Assembly (NCBI RefSeq): GCF_003670275.1
Contig: NZ_QXJF01000006.1
Span: 62,001-126,000, forward strand
Length of the DNA: 64,000 bases
Source: Helicobacter labetoulli
GTDB lineage: Bacteria; Campylobacterota; Campylobacteria; Campylobacterales; Helicobacteraceae
Direction of reading: 5' to 3'
A program made the translations under genes and the position numbers. Positions within the stretch are counted from its first letter, which is position 1, and each line of letters opens with the position of its first letter. Shown here piece by piece: positions 17,453-26,482 of this stretch. Under the pieces are notes generated by a model. It saw only the letters and a list, made by a program, of their open reading frames with translations. It ran no database searches and was not told the DNA's origin.

Positions 17453-18300
17453 TAATTTGCTTTATGAAATTTGGTTAGTAGCCTTAAATCGTTGATTTTA
17501 TATCCTATATCTTTAAATTTAGAATCTAACTCGCCCTTGCGTTTTATACTTAAATTGATAAATTCGCTTTCTTTTTCAATACCTATAAATTGCCTATGTA
17601 AAAGATTGGCCGCAATACCCGTGGTGCTAGAGCCTGAAAATGGATCGCAAATTATAGAATCTTTATTGCTTGCCATTAAAAGCAATCGCACTAAAAGGAC
17701 TAAAGGCTTTTGTGTAGGGTGTTTGCCAAAGGTCTTTTCCCAAGGGGCAATAGCCGGGAAGCTCCACACATCACGCATTTGTTTATCATTATTGAGCTTT
17801 TTTAGAATCTCATAGTTAAAAATATGCTTATGCTTATGGCTTTTTCTAGCCCAAATAATTTGTTCGGTAGAGTGCGTAAGGTAGCGACAGCTAAAGTTTG
17901 GCGGTGGATTAGTCTTTTGCCAAGTAATGATATTTAAAATCTTAAAATCAAGTTTTTGTAACGCCCTGCCAAGTGAAAAAATATTATGATAGGTCCCGCT
18001 TATCATAATGCTACCTGTGGGCTTTAGGGCTATTTTTGCATTTGCAATCCACTCCATATTAAACCTATCAATTTCATCAATATTTTCTCCCCTATCCCAT
18101 TCGCCTTTATTCACGCTTACAATCTTACCGCTTTGGATACTTAAGCCATCATTTGAGAGAAAATAAGGTGGATCAGCAAAAATTACATCAAAACTCTCTT
18201 TCATCTGCGGCAAAAGGGCATTACAATCGCCTTGATAAATGCTAAATGTAGAATCTAAGCTTGTAAAAGTAGGGGTTAGTGTGTGGGATTTAGCAGTCAT
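17452..18300 (-). CDS. DpnA-like DNA adenine methyltransferase (GATC, predicted)
   Basis: A beta-class amino-methyltransferase: catalytic DPPY at 43-46 precedes the SAM-binding motif DPFSGSSTTG at 219-228, with KHPTQKP just before it. The segments FLSNDGLSIQSGKIVSVNKG, ISGTYHNIFSLG, ITWQKTNPPPNFSCRYLTHSTE and NDKQMRDVW match my memory of DpnA, the second methylase of the DpnII system, which modifies adenine in GATC and can act on single-stranded DNA. The start overlaps the end of the nuclease gene by 11 bp. No DpnM-type alpha-class partner is seen nearby. Confidence 0.85.
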   Translation of the reverse strand: MTAKSHTLTPTFTSLDSTFSIYQGDCNALLPQMKESFDVIFADPPYFLSNDGLSIQSGKIVSVNKGEWDRGENIDEIDRFNMEWIANAKIALKPTGSIMISGTYHNIFSLGRALQKLDFKILNIITWQKTNPPPNFSCRYLTHSTEQIIWARKSHKHKHIFNYEILKKLNNDKQMRDVWSFPAIAPWEKTFGKHPTQKPLVLLVRLLLMASNKDSIICDPFSGSSTTGIAANLLHRQFIGIEKESEFINLSIKRKGELDSKFKDIGYKINDLRLLTKFHKAN

Positions 18301-19126
18301 TTTGTGCCTTTTTAATAAAATCTTTTATATTGCTAAGATTATACATTTCTACACTCTTATAGGCTTCTTGCAATTTATTTTTACTGCTATGCCAACCTTG
18401 CCCATCGGTAATCCACACAAAGTTTTTATTAGCAAATCTATCAAATTTTGGGGCTAATTCTTGATAAGCCCTCGCTGTTTCATTAAGCTTACTGCCACCA
18501 CTCGTATAAAAATTACACTCAATAAAATAACTTATGGTTTTACCAAAAATCACAAAGTCAAATCGCTTTTTATCATCACCAAAACTTCCCTGTAAATCGC
18601 TAAACTCTACAATATTCACTTGTTCTTTAAAGTTTAAATTAGCTTTTATAAAAAGAGTTCTTAAATAAGATTCCATAAAAGCACCACCACGATTTTTTCT
18701 TGCATTACTATCTAATCCTACTTCAACACCAAAGACAAAGTCATTTAAATCTTTAATCTTTCTATCACTAAAGATAGAATCTAGCCCACTCTCACAGATA
18801 AAGTCATAAATTCCCTTAGGGTTTTGCAAGTATGTGTCAATAGGCGTTTCATTACTCTTGGAATCTAATACAAGCTCTCTTTCATTGCGAATTGCTAAAA
18901 TTAAAGGCAAAACATCAAAAGCCTTAGCATATTCATTAAAAAGCAAAGTAATCTTATCTTGCAAACTATCCTTTGGCACACCTAGCAAAAGATTTAAATG
19001 ATTAAGAGCAATGCTTAACTTGTCTTTATTTGCTAGACATTTTTGCCAATCCACAAAAAAGCCCAAATTCCTATTTGTCGCCCTAAGTGTGCTTAAAAAA
19101 GTTTTAAATGATAATGTGTTTTTCAT
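18290..19126 (-). CDS. DpnII/MboI-family type II restriction endonuclease (GATC, predicted)
   Basis: The 278 residues from ATG 19126 (after AAGGAATTAACA) contain the family blocks FGVEVGLDSNARKNRGGAFM near 132-151 and KRFDFVIFGKTISYFIECNF followed by TSGGSKLNETARAY, with likely active-site residues D190 and E203. DpnII-family enzymes cleave before the G of unmethylated GATC. The gene is 31 bp downstream of purB on the same strand and overlaps the methylase gene, so the two form an R-M pair. Its longer frame to 19219 overlaps purB and lacks a ribosome site. Confidence 0.87.
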   Translation of the reverse strand: MKNTLSFKTFLSTLRATNRNLGFFVDWQKCLANKDKLSIALNHLNLLLGVPKDSLQDKITLLFNEYAKAFDVLPLILAIRNERELVLDSKSNETPIDTYLQNPKGIYDFICESGLDSIFSDRKIKDLNDFVFGVEVGLDSNARKNRGGAFMESYLRTLFIKANLNFKEQVNIVEFSDLQGSFGDDKKRFDFVIFGKTISYFIECNFYTSGGSKLNETARAYQELAPKFDRFANKNFVWITDGQGWHSSKNKLQEAYKSVEMYNLSNIKDFIKKAQNDC

Positions 19127-19157
19127 TGTTAATTCCTTATGTGTTGTGTATTTAGAT

Positions 19158-20504
19158 TTACTCCCCAAACACCCTTTTAAAGATAGAATCCACATTTTTT
19201 GTGTAGTAGCTAAACTCAAAGCATTCTCTAATTGCCGCTACGCCGATAAGTCCCACAAGCTCACTATCTGCTAAAAGATATTGCAAATACAGCGATTCTC
19301 CTTTGTCATTTACCGCCGCTTTACCTTCCTGCATAACACCATTTTGTAAGTCTTGCCACACTTTCATCGCATTTCTTTGCACGATTTTATAGGCATCTTC
19401 GCGTGATACGCCTTTTTTAGGTAGCTCTAGCAAGATTCGTTGCGAAAAGACAAGCCCGCCGGTAAGGTTGAGATTTTTCATCATATTTTTTGGATACACC
19501 ACTAGCTTTTCAAGCAGCCCTTTTAGACGCATTAGCATAAAATCCGTGGTGATAAAGCTATCTGGCAAAATAAATCGCTCCACGCTACTATGGCTAATAT
19601 CTCGCTCGTGCCACAACGCGACATTCTCCATTGCAGGCATTGCATAAGCGCGTATCATTCTGCAAAGCCCTGTGATGTTTTCACTCAAAACCGGATTGCG
19701 TTTGTGCGGCATAGCAGAGCTTCCCTTTTGCCCAGATTCAAAATACTCTTCTGCTTCATAGACTTCTGTGCGTTGCAGGTGTCGCACCTGTAGTGCGATT
19801 TTCTCACAGCTACTAGCCAAAAGGGCTAAATCACTCATAAGCCTAGCGTATCTATCCCTTTGGATGACTTGATTGCTCACAGGGGCGGGTTTAAGTCCAA
19901 GCTCTTTGCAAACTAACTCTTCTAACTCCATAGGTGTGTGGGCGAGATTACCCATAGCCCCGCTGAGTTGCCCCACAGAAATGACTTCTAAAGTGGATTC
20001 TAAAGCTTTTAAATGCCGCCCTAGCTCATCATACCATATCGCTAAAACTAACCCAAAAGTGATAGGCTCTCCGTGGATTCCGTGGCTTCGCCCCACCATT
20101 AGCGTGTCTTTATACTGATATGCACGCACCTTTATCGCCGATCTTACCTGTCTTATATCATCTAAAATAATCTTTAAGCTATCTCGCATTTGCAGTGCCA
20201 CTGCGGTATCTATGCAATCACTAGAAGTGATCCCATAATGCACCCATCGACTCTCCTCTCCCAAGCTCTCCGCCACAGAAGTGGTAAATGCGATTAAATC
20301 GTGTTTAGTAACCGCTTCTACTTCATCAATCCTAGCGATGTCAAATGTCGCATTTTTGCATATCTTTTCACAATCGCTATCGGGTATTAGCCCTAGCTTA
20401 TTCCAACCTCTAACCAACGCCTTTTCTACTTCAAGCCACGCGGAATATTTTGCATTCATATCCCATAGCTTTTTCATCTCTTCTCTTGCGTATCGCTCTA
20501 CCAT
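19158..20504 (-). CDS. purB: Adenylosuccinate lyase
   Basis: Performs two fumarate-releasing steps of purine synthesis (SAICAR to AICAR, adenylosuccinate to AMP). The fumarase/aspartase superfamily signature GSSAMPHKRNP is at about residues 264-274, with HYGITSSDCIDTA and GRSHGIHGEPITFG earlier supplying active-site His residues. The 448-residue length is normal. The start at 20504 follows GAAGGAGTAAAA. A GATC R-M pair has been placed directly behind it. Confidence 0.95.
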   Translation of the reverse strand: MVERYAREEMKKLWDMNAKYSAWLEVEKALVRGWNKLGLIPDSDCEKICKNATFDIARIDEVEAVTKHDLIAFTTSVAESLGEESRWVHYGITSSDCIDTAVALQMRDSLKIILDDIRQVRSAIKVRAYQYKDTLMVGRSHGIHGEPITFGLVLAIWYDELGRHLKALESTLEVISVGQLSGAMGNLAHTPMELEELVCKELGLKPAPVSNQVIQRDRYARLMSDLALLASSCEKIALQVRHLQRTEVYEAEEYFESGQKGSSAMPHKRNPVLSENITGLCRMIRAYAMPAMENVALWHERDISHSSVERFILPDSFITTDFMLMRLKGLLEKLVVYPKNMMKNLNLTGGLVFSQRILLELPKKGVSREDAYKIVQRNAMKVWQDLQNGVMQEGKAAVNDKGESLYLQYLLADSELVGLIGVAAIRECFEFSYYTKNVDSIFKRVFGE

Positions 20505-20675
20505 TTTTACTCCTTCATCATTTGTTAAATCTATACCGCGTTATGCCCGCCTTTGTGGAGATAATTATAATAAATCTAAGCTTAATATGCTACAATCGCG
20601 GATTTGAAACAATATTGAAAACGACAAGTGTAAAATCACAAGCCTAAGCTAGATTCTACAATGATAAGGATTCCT

Positions 20676-21491
20676 ATGAATACTCCTTTAAATATCGCCC
20701 TTTTGCAGCTCCCACCACTCTCCCCCACTGATACAAGGTTACATCAATACCTTAGCACTTGCAAAAAGCAAAAGGTTAGTCTCGTGGCATTTGGGGAATA
20801 TGTCTTTAACCCATTTTTTAGGGAGTTTGATAAAAATCATTCTAAAGAGATGATTAGTGCCATTTCGCATAACGCCCTAAACACGCTACAAAAACTAGCC
20901 AAAAAATACAAGCTTGATATTATCGCTCCATTGCTACTTGGCGAAAATGGAGATGGTGGGAATGGCAAGCTTTATAAATCTATTGTCCATATCAGCAATG
21001 ATGAGAAAAACTCCATACATATTTATCATCAACAACGCCTTATTGCCTATCCACACTGGAATGAAAAGAAGTTTTTTAATAATAAGCTTCCAAAATCCCC
21101 CAAAACACCCACTGTATTTGAGAAATATGGGCTGAATCTTGGCGTGATTAGCGGCTTTGAAGCACATTTTGATGAACTATGGCTAAGGCTTAAGAATGCT
21201 AAAGTAGATGTTGTGATTATGCCTTGTAGCAATACTTTTGGCTCCAAAACACGCTGGAGAAATCTCTGCTCTATGCGTGCTTTTACAAACTCTATGGCAC
21301 TTTTGCGTGTCAATCGTGTAGGCAGTGGCGTGTATGATGAAACGCAGTGGCGATTTTATGGCGATAGCTTGTTTATTAACGCAAATGGCGAGATTGAAGA
21401 AAATCTTAGCGATAAAGAGGGAATGCTGCTACTTAGCATTGAAAAAGGGCAGATTCTAAACGCACAAAAAGAATGGGGCTTTAGAATCTAA
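20676..21491 (+). CDS. Nitrilase-superfamily protein lacking the catalytic Cys
   Basis: The fold of carbon-nitrogen hydrolases is clear: VAFGEYVFNPF with the Glu (E41), NLGVISGFEAHFDELW at the nucleophile site, and VIMPCSNTFGS afterwards. Family enzymes need a Glu-Lys-Cys triad. At the nucleophile position (typically G-x-x-x-C-Y/F-D/E) this protein has Gly (G160), and the expected Lys region reads HQQRLIAYPHW. So it is probably a non-hydrolytic or altered member. I recall a similar protein in H. pylori (HP0757) annotated as beta-alanine synthetase homologue. Start ATG 20676 follows AAGGATTCCT; an in-frame ATG at 20661 is possible. Confidence 0.72.
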   Translation: MNTPLNIALLQLPPLSPTDTRLHQYLSTCKKQKVSLVAFGEYVFNPFFREFDKNHSKEMISAISHNALNTLQKLAKKYKLDIIAPLLLGENGDGGNGKLYKSIVHISNDEKNSIHIYHQQRLIAYPHWNEKKFFNNKLPKSPKTPTVFEKYGLNLGVISGFEAHFDELWLRLKNAKVDVVIMPCSNTFGSKTRWRNLCSMRAFTNSMALLRVNRVGSGVYDETQWRFYGDSLFINANGEIEENLSDKEGMLLLSIEKGQILNAQKEWGFRI

Positions 21492-21549
21492 GGATAAATG
21501 CCCAAAAACTGCTATAATCACGCACATTTTATTTATTTTAAGGACACAA

Positions 21550-23148
21550 GTGCCACAAAAAAGCAACTCTCAACCCTTGCACCATCTCCCTTGTGAAGAA
21601 ACCCACGCAGATTTGCATTCCCAAGCTCACTTAGATTTTGCGTCGCAGGATTGTGCATTACAAGATTCCATTGCACAAGCAGAATCCACTCAATCCACCC
21701 TGCAAGATTCCGCCAAAGAAGCTACACTAGAATCTAGCTTAGATTCCATAGATTCTAGTCTAGATTCTAACCCACAAGAAGAACGCACAATCAAAATTAT
21801 TTTAGGCGTAGGCATTGCCCTTGTGCTTGGCATTATCGCCGCTATTTTAGCAAGAGTGTATCTTGGAGCATCTTTTAAGGTTTCAGCCTTGCTTGGCATT
21901 ATTGCCCTGCTTGTTACACTCTGGACTAATAAAGCCCTGCCACTAGGGGTTGTCTCACTTTTGCCTATTATCCTTTTTCCAAGCTTTGGCATACTTGATA
22001 CCAAAAGTGCCACAGAAAATTACGCTAATCCTATTATCTATCTCTTTTTGGGTGGCTTTATGCTCGCTACCGCCACAGAAAAAATTGGGCTACATCGCAT
22101 TATCGCTAAAAAGTTTCTCTCCCTTTTTCCGCAGAATCCTAAGGGTGTCATCTCTGCTTTGGGACTTGCCTCTTGTGTGCTTGGCACAGCTTTGTCAAAT
22201 TCTACGACTGCTATTTTGCTTTTGCCCATTGCCTTATCAATCACGCAAGATTATGTTCTTAAAATGCGTTTTTTACTCGCCGTGGCATTTGGGGCAAGTA
22301 TCAGCGGGATTACAACGCCTATTGGCTCACCGCCGAATCTTATCTTTCTAGGATTCTTAGAAAAGCTTGGCTTTGATGGCATAAGCTTTACCACTTGGAT
22401 TTTTATGATGGCTCCACTTACTTGCCTTATGCTTTATACGATGATTTATATCCTATCTTTTGGCACACAGGGTTATAGCGTGGAGTTTAAGGCGTTTGAA
22501 AATATACAAGTGCGCGCTGAGCACAAGCGGTTATTATTTTTTATCGCGCTTTTGCTTGTTGTGCTCTTTCTCAATTCACCCATTAAGCCTTTTTACAATG
22601 GCTTGGGGCTAAATGAAAATGTGATTTTACTGGCCTTTGGGCTATTGATGTTTGTGCCAAAGCTTGGGTTTTTGGATTGGGATGATTCTAAGTCCATTCC
22701 CTATGAGCTGATATTTTTGTTTGGTGCGGGGTTTTGTATCGCCACTGCCTTTTCTCAATCCGAGCTTGGCGGGGTGTTTGAAAGCTATTTTATGCGCTTT
22801 GCTAATTTACCATTTTTTGTATTTTTACTCCTTGCTTGTGTGTGTGCGATTATCGCCACAGGCTTTTTAAGCACGACAGCACTGATTGCTATTTTATTGC
22901 CTATCATTTATACCGCTACGCAGTCATTTTTAGTAGCAGATGAGCCCACAATCACAATGCTTGCGCTCACAATTTGTGCAAGTTTTTCTTTTATGATTCC
23001 TATCTCCACACCGCCTAATGCCATAGTCTTTGAAAAAGGCGGGATCAAAGTGTGGGATATGGTGCGATTTGGATTTTTACTTAGCATTGTTGGAATCTTA
23101 GCGGTGAGTATCTTTGCCTTTGCGTATTGGCGATGGTTTTTAGAGTAG
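21550..23148 (+). CDS. DASS/SLC13-family anion (dicarboxylate or sulfate) symporter
   Basis: A sodium-coupled carrier of divalent anions with about 11-12 membrane helices. Both family hairpin motifs are present: LSNSTTAILLLP with TTPIGSPPNLIF in the first half, and STTALIAILLPI with ISTPPNAIVF in the second. The start is a GTG at 21550 after AAGGACACAA. Residues 1-78 are an unusual Ser/Gln/Asp-rich extension (LQDS, LESS, LDSIDSSLDSN) encoded by closely packed AGATTCTA-type octamers. Substrate cannot be read from sequence. H. pylori HP0214 is the likely counterpart. Confidence 0.85.
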   Translation: MPQKSNSQPLHHLPCEETHADLHSQAHLDFASQDCALQDSIAQAESTQSTLQDSAKEATLESSLDSIDSSLDSNPQEERTIKIILGVGIALVLGIIAAILARVYLGASFKVSALLGIIALLVTLWTNKALPLGVVSLLPIILFPSFGILDTKSATENYANPIIYLFLGGFMLATATEKIGLHRIIAKKFLSLFPQNPKGVISALGLASCVLGTALSNSTTAILLLPIALSITQDYVLKMRFLLAVAFGASISGITTPIGSPPNLIFLGFLEKLGFDGISFTTWIFMMAPLTCLMLYTMIYILSFGTQGYSVEFKAFENIQVRAEHKRLLFFIALLLVVLFLNSPIKPFYNGLGLNENVILLAFGLLMFVPKLGFLDWDDSKSIPYELIFLFGAGFCIATAFSQSELGGVFESYFMRFANLPFFVFLLLACVCAIIATGFLSTTALIAILLPIIYTATQSFLVADEPTITMLALTICASFSFMIPISTPPNAIVFEKGGIKVWDMVRFGFLLSIVGILAVSIFAFAYWRWFLE

Positions 23149-23225
23149 GGAACAATTTTATCAAAAAAGATAATGTCAATTAATTATAAAATGATAGAAT
23201 CTAGCGCTTTGCTAGTCAAGGTTAA

Positions 23226-24434
<1,209 letters not shown>

Positions 24435-24473
24435 ATTCTAAGACATTCGCATTTGGGTATGCGATTTGTGCGA

Positions 24474-24535
24474 TTATGGGGATTTTAGGATAGTCATTAC
24501 CGCTTTAGGTAACTCCTACCCTAAAATCCCCATAA
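24474..24535. repeat. Large imperfect stem-loop after nifS
   Basis: A perfect 16-bp arm pair (24474-24489, TTATGGGGATTTTAGG, with 24520-24535) continues inward through one mismatch, a 3-bp stem, and an inner TTACC/GGTAA hairpin at 24497-24512. No T-run follows, so it may be an RNA-processing or repeat element more than a terminator. Confidence 0.6.
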
Positions 24536-24696
24536 AGCCCACAAAGCCATACAGCAACTGCTAGAATGTGGATTTTGTGTTGTGTTTTTGAATAAAAGCG
24601 AATTTTATGTTTTTATCTCAAAGATAAAGATACTTCCGCAATGTGTTTTGATGTGCTAGATTCTAGAATCTAAGCGGTAAAATTTATACAACAAAA

Positions 24697-24729
24697 AAAG
24701 GAAAGAAAATGGCAAAGAATGATTTAATC
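24697..24729 (+). repeat. Left copy of duplicated nifU ribosome site and start
   Basis: AAAGGAAAGAAA, ATG and the codons for MAKNDLI match the real nifU start at 26449-26482 with one substitution and one A indel. The frame then diverges (MAKNDLINSIFGI) and stops at 24771. This is the remnant expected when a cassette inserts with a target duplication. Confidence 0.8.
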
Positions 24730-24782
24730 AACAGTATATTTGGGATACATATAAAAAGTAAAAATCATTAATGGACTAAAAA

Positions 24783-25856
24783 ATGACAGCAACCGATATG
24801 TATTTTGAGCTAAAAAACAATCACTCCTTAACGCAGTTAGCCCATAAGCTAAATTTGCACACAGGAACACTAAAGCGATGGGAGGCACAACATAAGATTC
24901 CGCAAGATTATTTGTATGATTTAAATTTTTTGCTTGGGAATAAATATGAGATTCCAAAAAAAGATTACAGAAGCCATAATGAATTTTTCACAAAAAAAGA
25001 AGTGGCGAAATACTGCTTTGAATCTTTTTTACATTTCTTGGAAAAATATAAAATAGATTCTAAACAATACACCTTTATAGAGCCTAGCTGTGGGGATTGT
25101 AGCTTTTATGATTTAATGCCAAAGGATAGACGAATAGGGATTGATTTGGAGTTTAAAAATAAAGAAATTATAGAATCTAACTTTTTAGATTTTACCCCAA
25201 AAAAAGGACATTATGTAGTCGTTGGTAATCCACCTTTTGGGCTAAGGGGGAATCTTGCCTTGCGATTTATCAATCACGCACAATTTGCTGATTTCATCGC
25301 CTTTATTTTACCCCCTTTATTTGATAGCGATGGTAAAGGTAGCCCAAAAGGCAGAGTAAAAAACTTTCAGCTAGTCCATAGTGAAAAATTGCCCCTAAAT
25401 AGCTTTATCTATCCTAATGGTAAGGAAGTAGAAGTAGCGACACTTTTTCAAATCTGGGCTAATCACAGGCTTTTAGATTCTATATCATTCAATATAGAAT
25501 CTAAAAAGACTTGTAAGGAATATATCAAAGTCTATTCTCTTAGTGATGGTGGAACACCTTCTAGCACAAGGAATAAAAAAATGCTCTACATTTGCGATGC
25601 GTATTTGCCTAGCACTTGTTTTCATTCTCAAAATAAGCCAAGTATGAAGCTATACAAAGACTTTGAATCTTTGCCACACAGAAGGGGATATGGTATAGTG
25701 ATTTTGAAAGATAGGGCTAGAGTAATTAAAGCATTGCAAAATATTGATTGGGTAAAGGCTAGCTTTTTAGGCACAAATTCTAGCCTTAATTTACGGACTT
25801 CTTTGATAGAAGAGGCTTTAATAAAGCAAGGATTCTATGATAAGGGGGCAAAATAA
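24783..25856 (+). CDS. DNA adenine methyltransferase with N-terminal HTH (type II R-M)
   Basis: The SAM motif FIEPSCGDCSF (98-108) precedes the catalytic NPPF (149-152), the order of gamma-class N6-adenine methylases. Residues 13-40 (SLTQLAHKLNLHTGTLKRWE) form a helix-turn-helix, possibly for autoregulation. The C-terminal half (to 357) would be the target-recognition part; no specificity can be read. The ribosome site is weak (GGACTAAAAA), and the gene may depend on nifS read-through. The stop codon overlaps the next gene's start region by one base (AATAATGG). Confidence 0.78.
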   Translation: MTATDMYFELKNNHSLTQLAHKLNLHTGTLKRWEAQHKIPQDYLYDLNFLLGNKYEIPKKDYRSHNEFFTKKEVAKYCFESFLHFLEKYKIDSKQYTFIEPSCGDCSFYDLMPKDRRIGIDLEFKNKEIIESNFLDFTPKKGHYVVVGNPPFGLRGNLALRFINHAQFADFIAFILPPLFDSDGKGSPKGRVKNFQLVHSEKLPLNSFIYPNGKEVEVATLFQIWANHRLLDSISFNIESKKTCKEYIKVYSLSDGGTPSSTRNKKMLYICDAYLPSTCFHSQNKPSMKLYKDFESLPHRRGYGIVILKDRARVIKALQNIDWVKASFLGTNSSLNLRTSLIEEALIKQGFYDKGAK

Positions 25857-26317
25857 TGGATATTTTTGATATAGCCAAGCAAGTTTTTAGCGAGATAGAA
25901 TCTGAAGTCAATCAAAGCACACAATGGAAAAGCGATTCAAAATATATTGCAATCAGGCATTTGCAGATTGATAAAAGGGGGAGTTTTGGGGAAAGGCTAC
26001 TAAGAGATATTTTTGCAAAAGAGAGAAATATTAGCCTTGTGTATAAGGACGGAGACCAAGGAGATTGGGATATGCAAATAAATGGCGTAAAAGTGGAAGT
26101 AAAAACAAGTAGCCTTGATGTGAATAGGAAATTCCAAAATGAGCATATTAAAAAGACTGATTTATGCGATTATATTTGCTTTATAGGCGTTGCACCTAAT
26201 AGCATTTATATGAGACTTGAAAAAATAGATGAAATTGACTTTGCTAAACTGCATAATAGGGGCGTAAGAGGCACTGGGGCTCTGGATATAAGTGGGATTT
26301 TAAAGCAAATGATATGA
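25856..26317 (+). CDS. Predicted PD-(D/E)XK restriction endonuclease partner
   Basis: A 153-residue protein with a restriction-enzyme core: SFGERLLRDIF supplies a helix-1 Glu (E46), GDQGDWDMQI gives D70/D72, and VKVEVKTS gives E81-x-K83. It begins on the stop codon of the methylase gene, the usual close packing of an R-M pair. It is small for a type II enzyme but complete in core elements. The recognition site is unknown. It shares no visible similarity with the DpnII-type enzyme in the window. Confidence 0.7.
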   Translation: MDIFDIAKQVFSEIESEVNQSTQWKSDSKYIAIRHLQIDKRGSFGERLLRDIFAKERNISLVYKDGDQGDWDMQINGVKVEVKTSSLDVNRKFQNEHIKKTDLCDYICFIGVAPNSIYMRLEKIDEIDFAKLHNRGVRGTGALDISGILKQMI

Positions 26318-26415
26318 CAGAGATTTTTACGCGTGAAGATGTTGTGAAACTTTTTTATGACAAAATGGGGATAGATAAGAAAAAGATTAAACAAAAACTT
26401 AGCAACACAACATAA
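26314..26415 (+). CDS. 33-residue ORF after the R-M pair
   Basis: The ATG overlaps the nuclease stop (ATGA), and the frame encodes a short charged peptide beginning MTEIFTREDVVKLFYDKMG and ending in a Lys-rich helix. It could be the third gene of the cassette, for example a small regulator, or the stub of a longer gene. No domain is recognised. Confidence 0.35.
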   Translation: MTEIFTREDVVKLFYDKMGIDKKKIKQKLSNTT

Positions 26416-26448
26416 AGTGTTACTAACTTTTTGTTTAAACCAAATTTG

Positions 26449-26482
26449 AAAGGAAAGAAAAATGGCAAAGAATGACTTAATC
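26449..26482 (+). repeat. Right copy of duplicated nifU start (functional)
   Basis: This copy belongs to the intact nifU gene and matches the left copy at 24697-24729. Together they bound the 1.75-kb R-M insertion. Confidence 0.8.

Larger units (their letters stand above)
24435..24782. other. Gap after nifS: large hairpin and truncated nifU start
   Basis: No complete gene. The gap holds a 62-bp stem-loop (24474-24535), a 16-bp palindrome of the octamer (TAGATTCT/AGAATCTA at 24657-24672), and a copy of the nifU ribosome site and first codons (24697-24729) that runs into a short dead-end frame ending at 24771. Confidence 0.7.

Noticed and set aside
14470-19157. Prophage or integrative element at tRNA-Ser
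   Set aside because: No integrase, no structural phage gene and no repeat of the tRNA 3' end was found.
24474-24535. Standard factor-independent terminator for nifS
   Set aside because: The stem is far longer than needed and no T-run follows on either strand; listed as a repeat instead.
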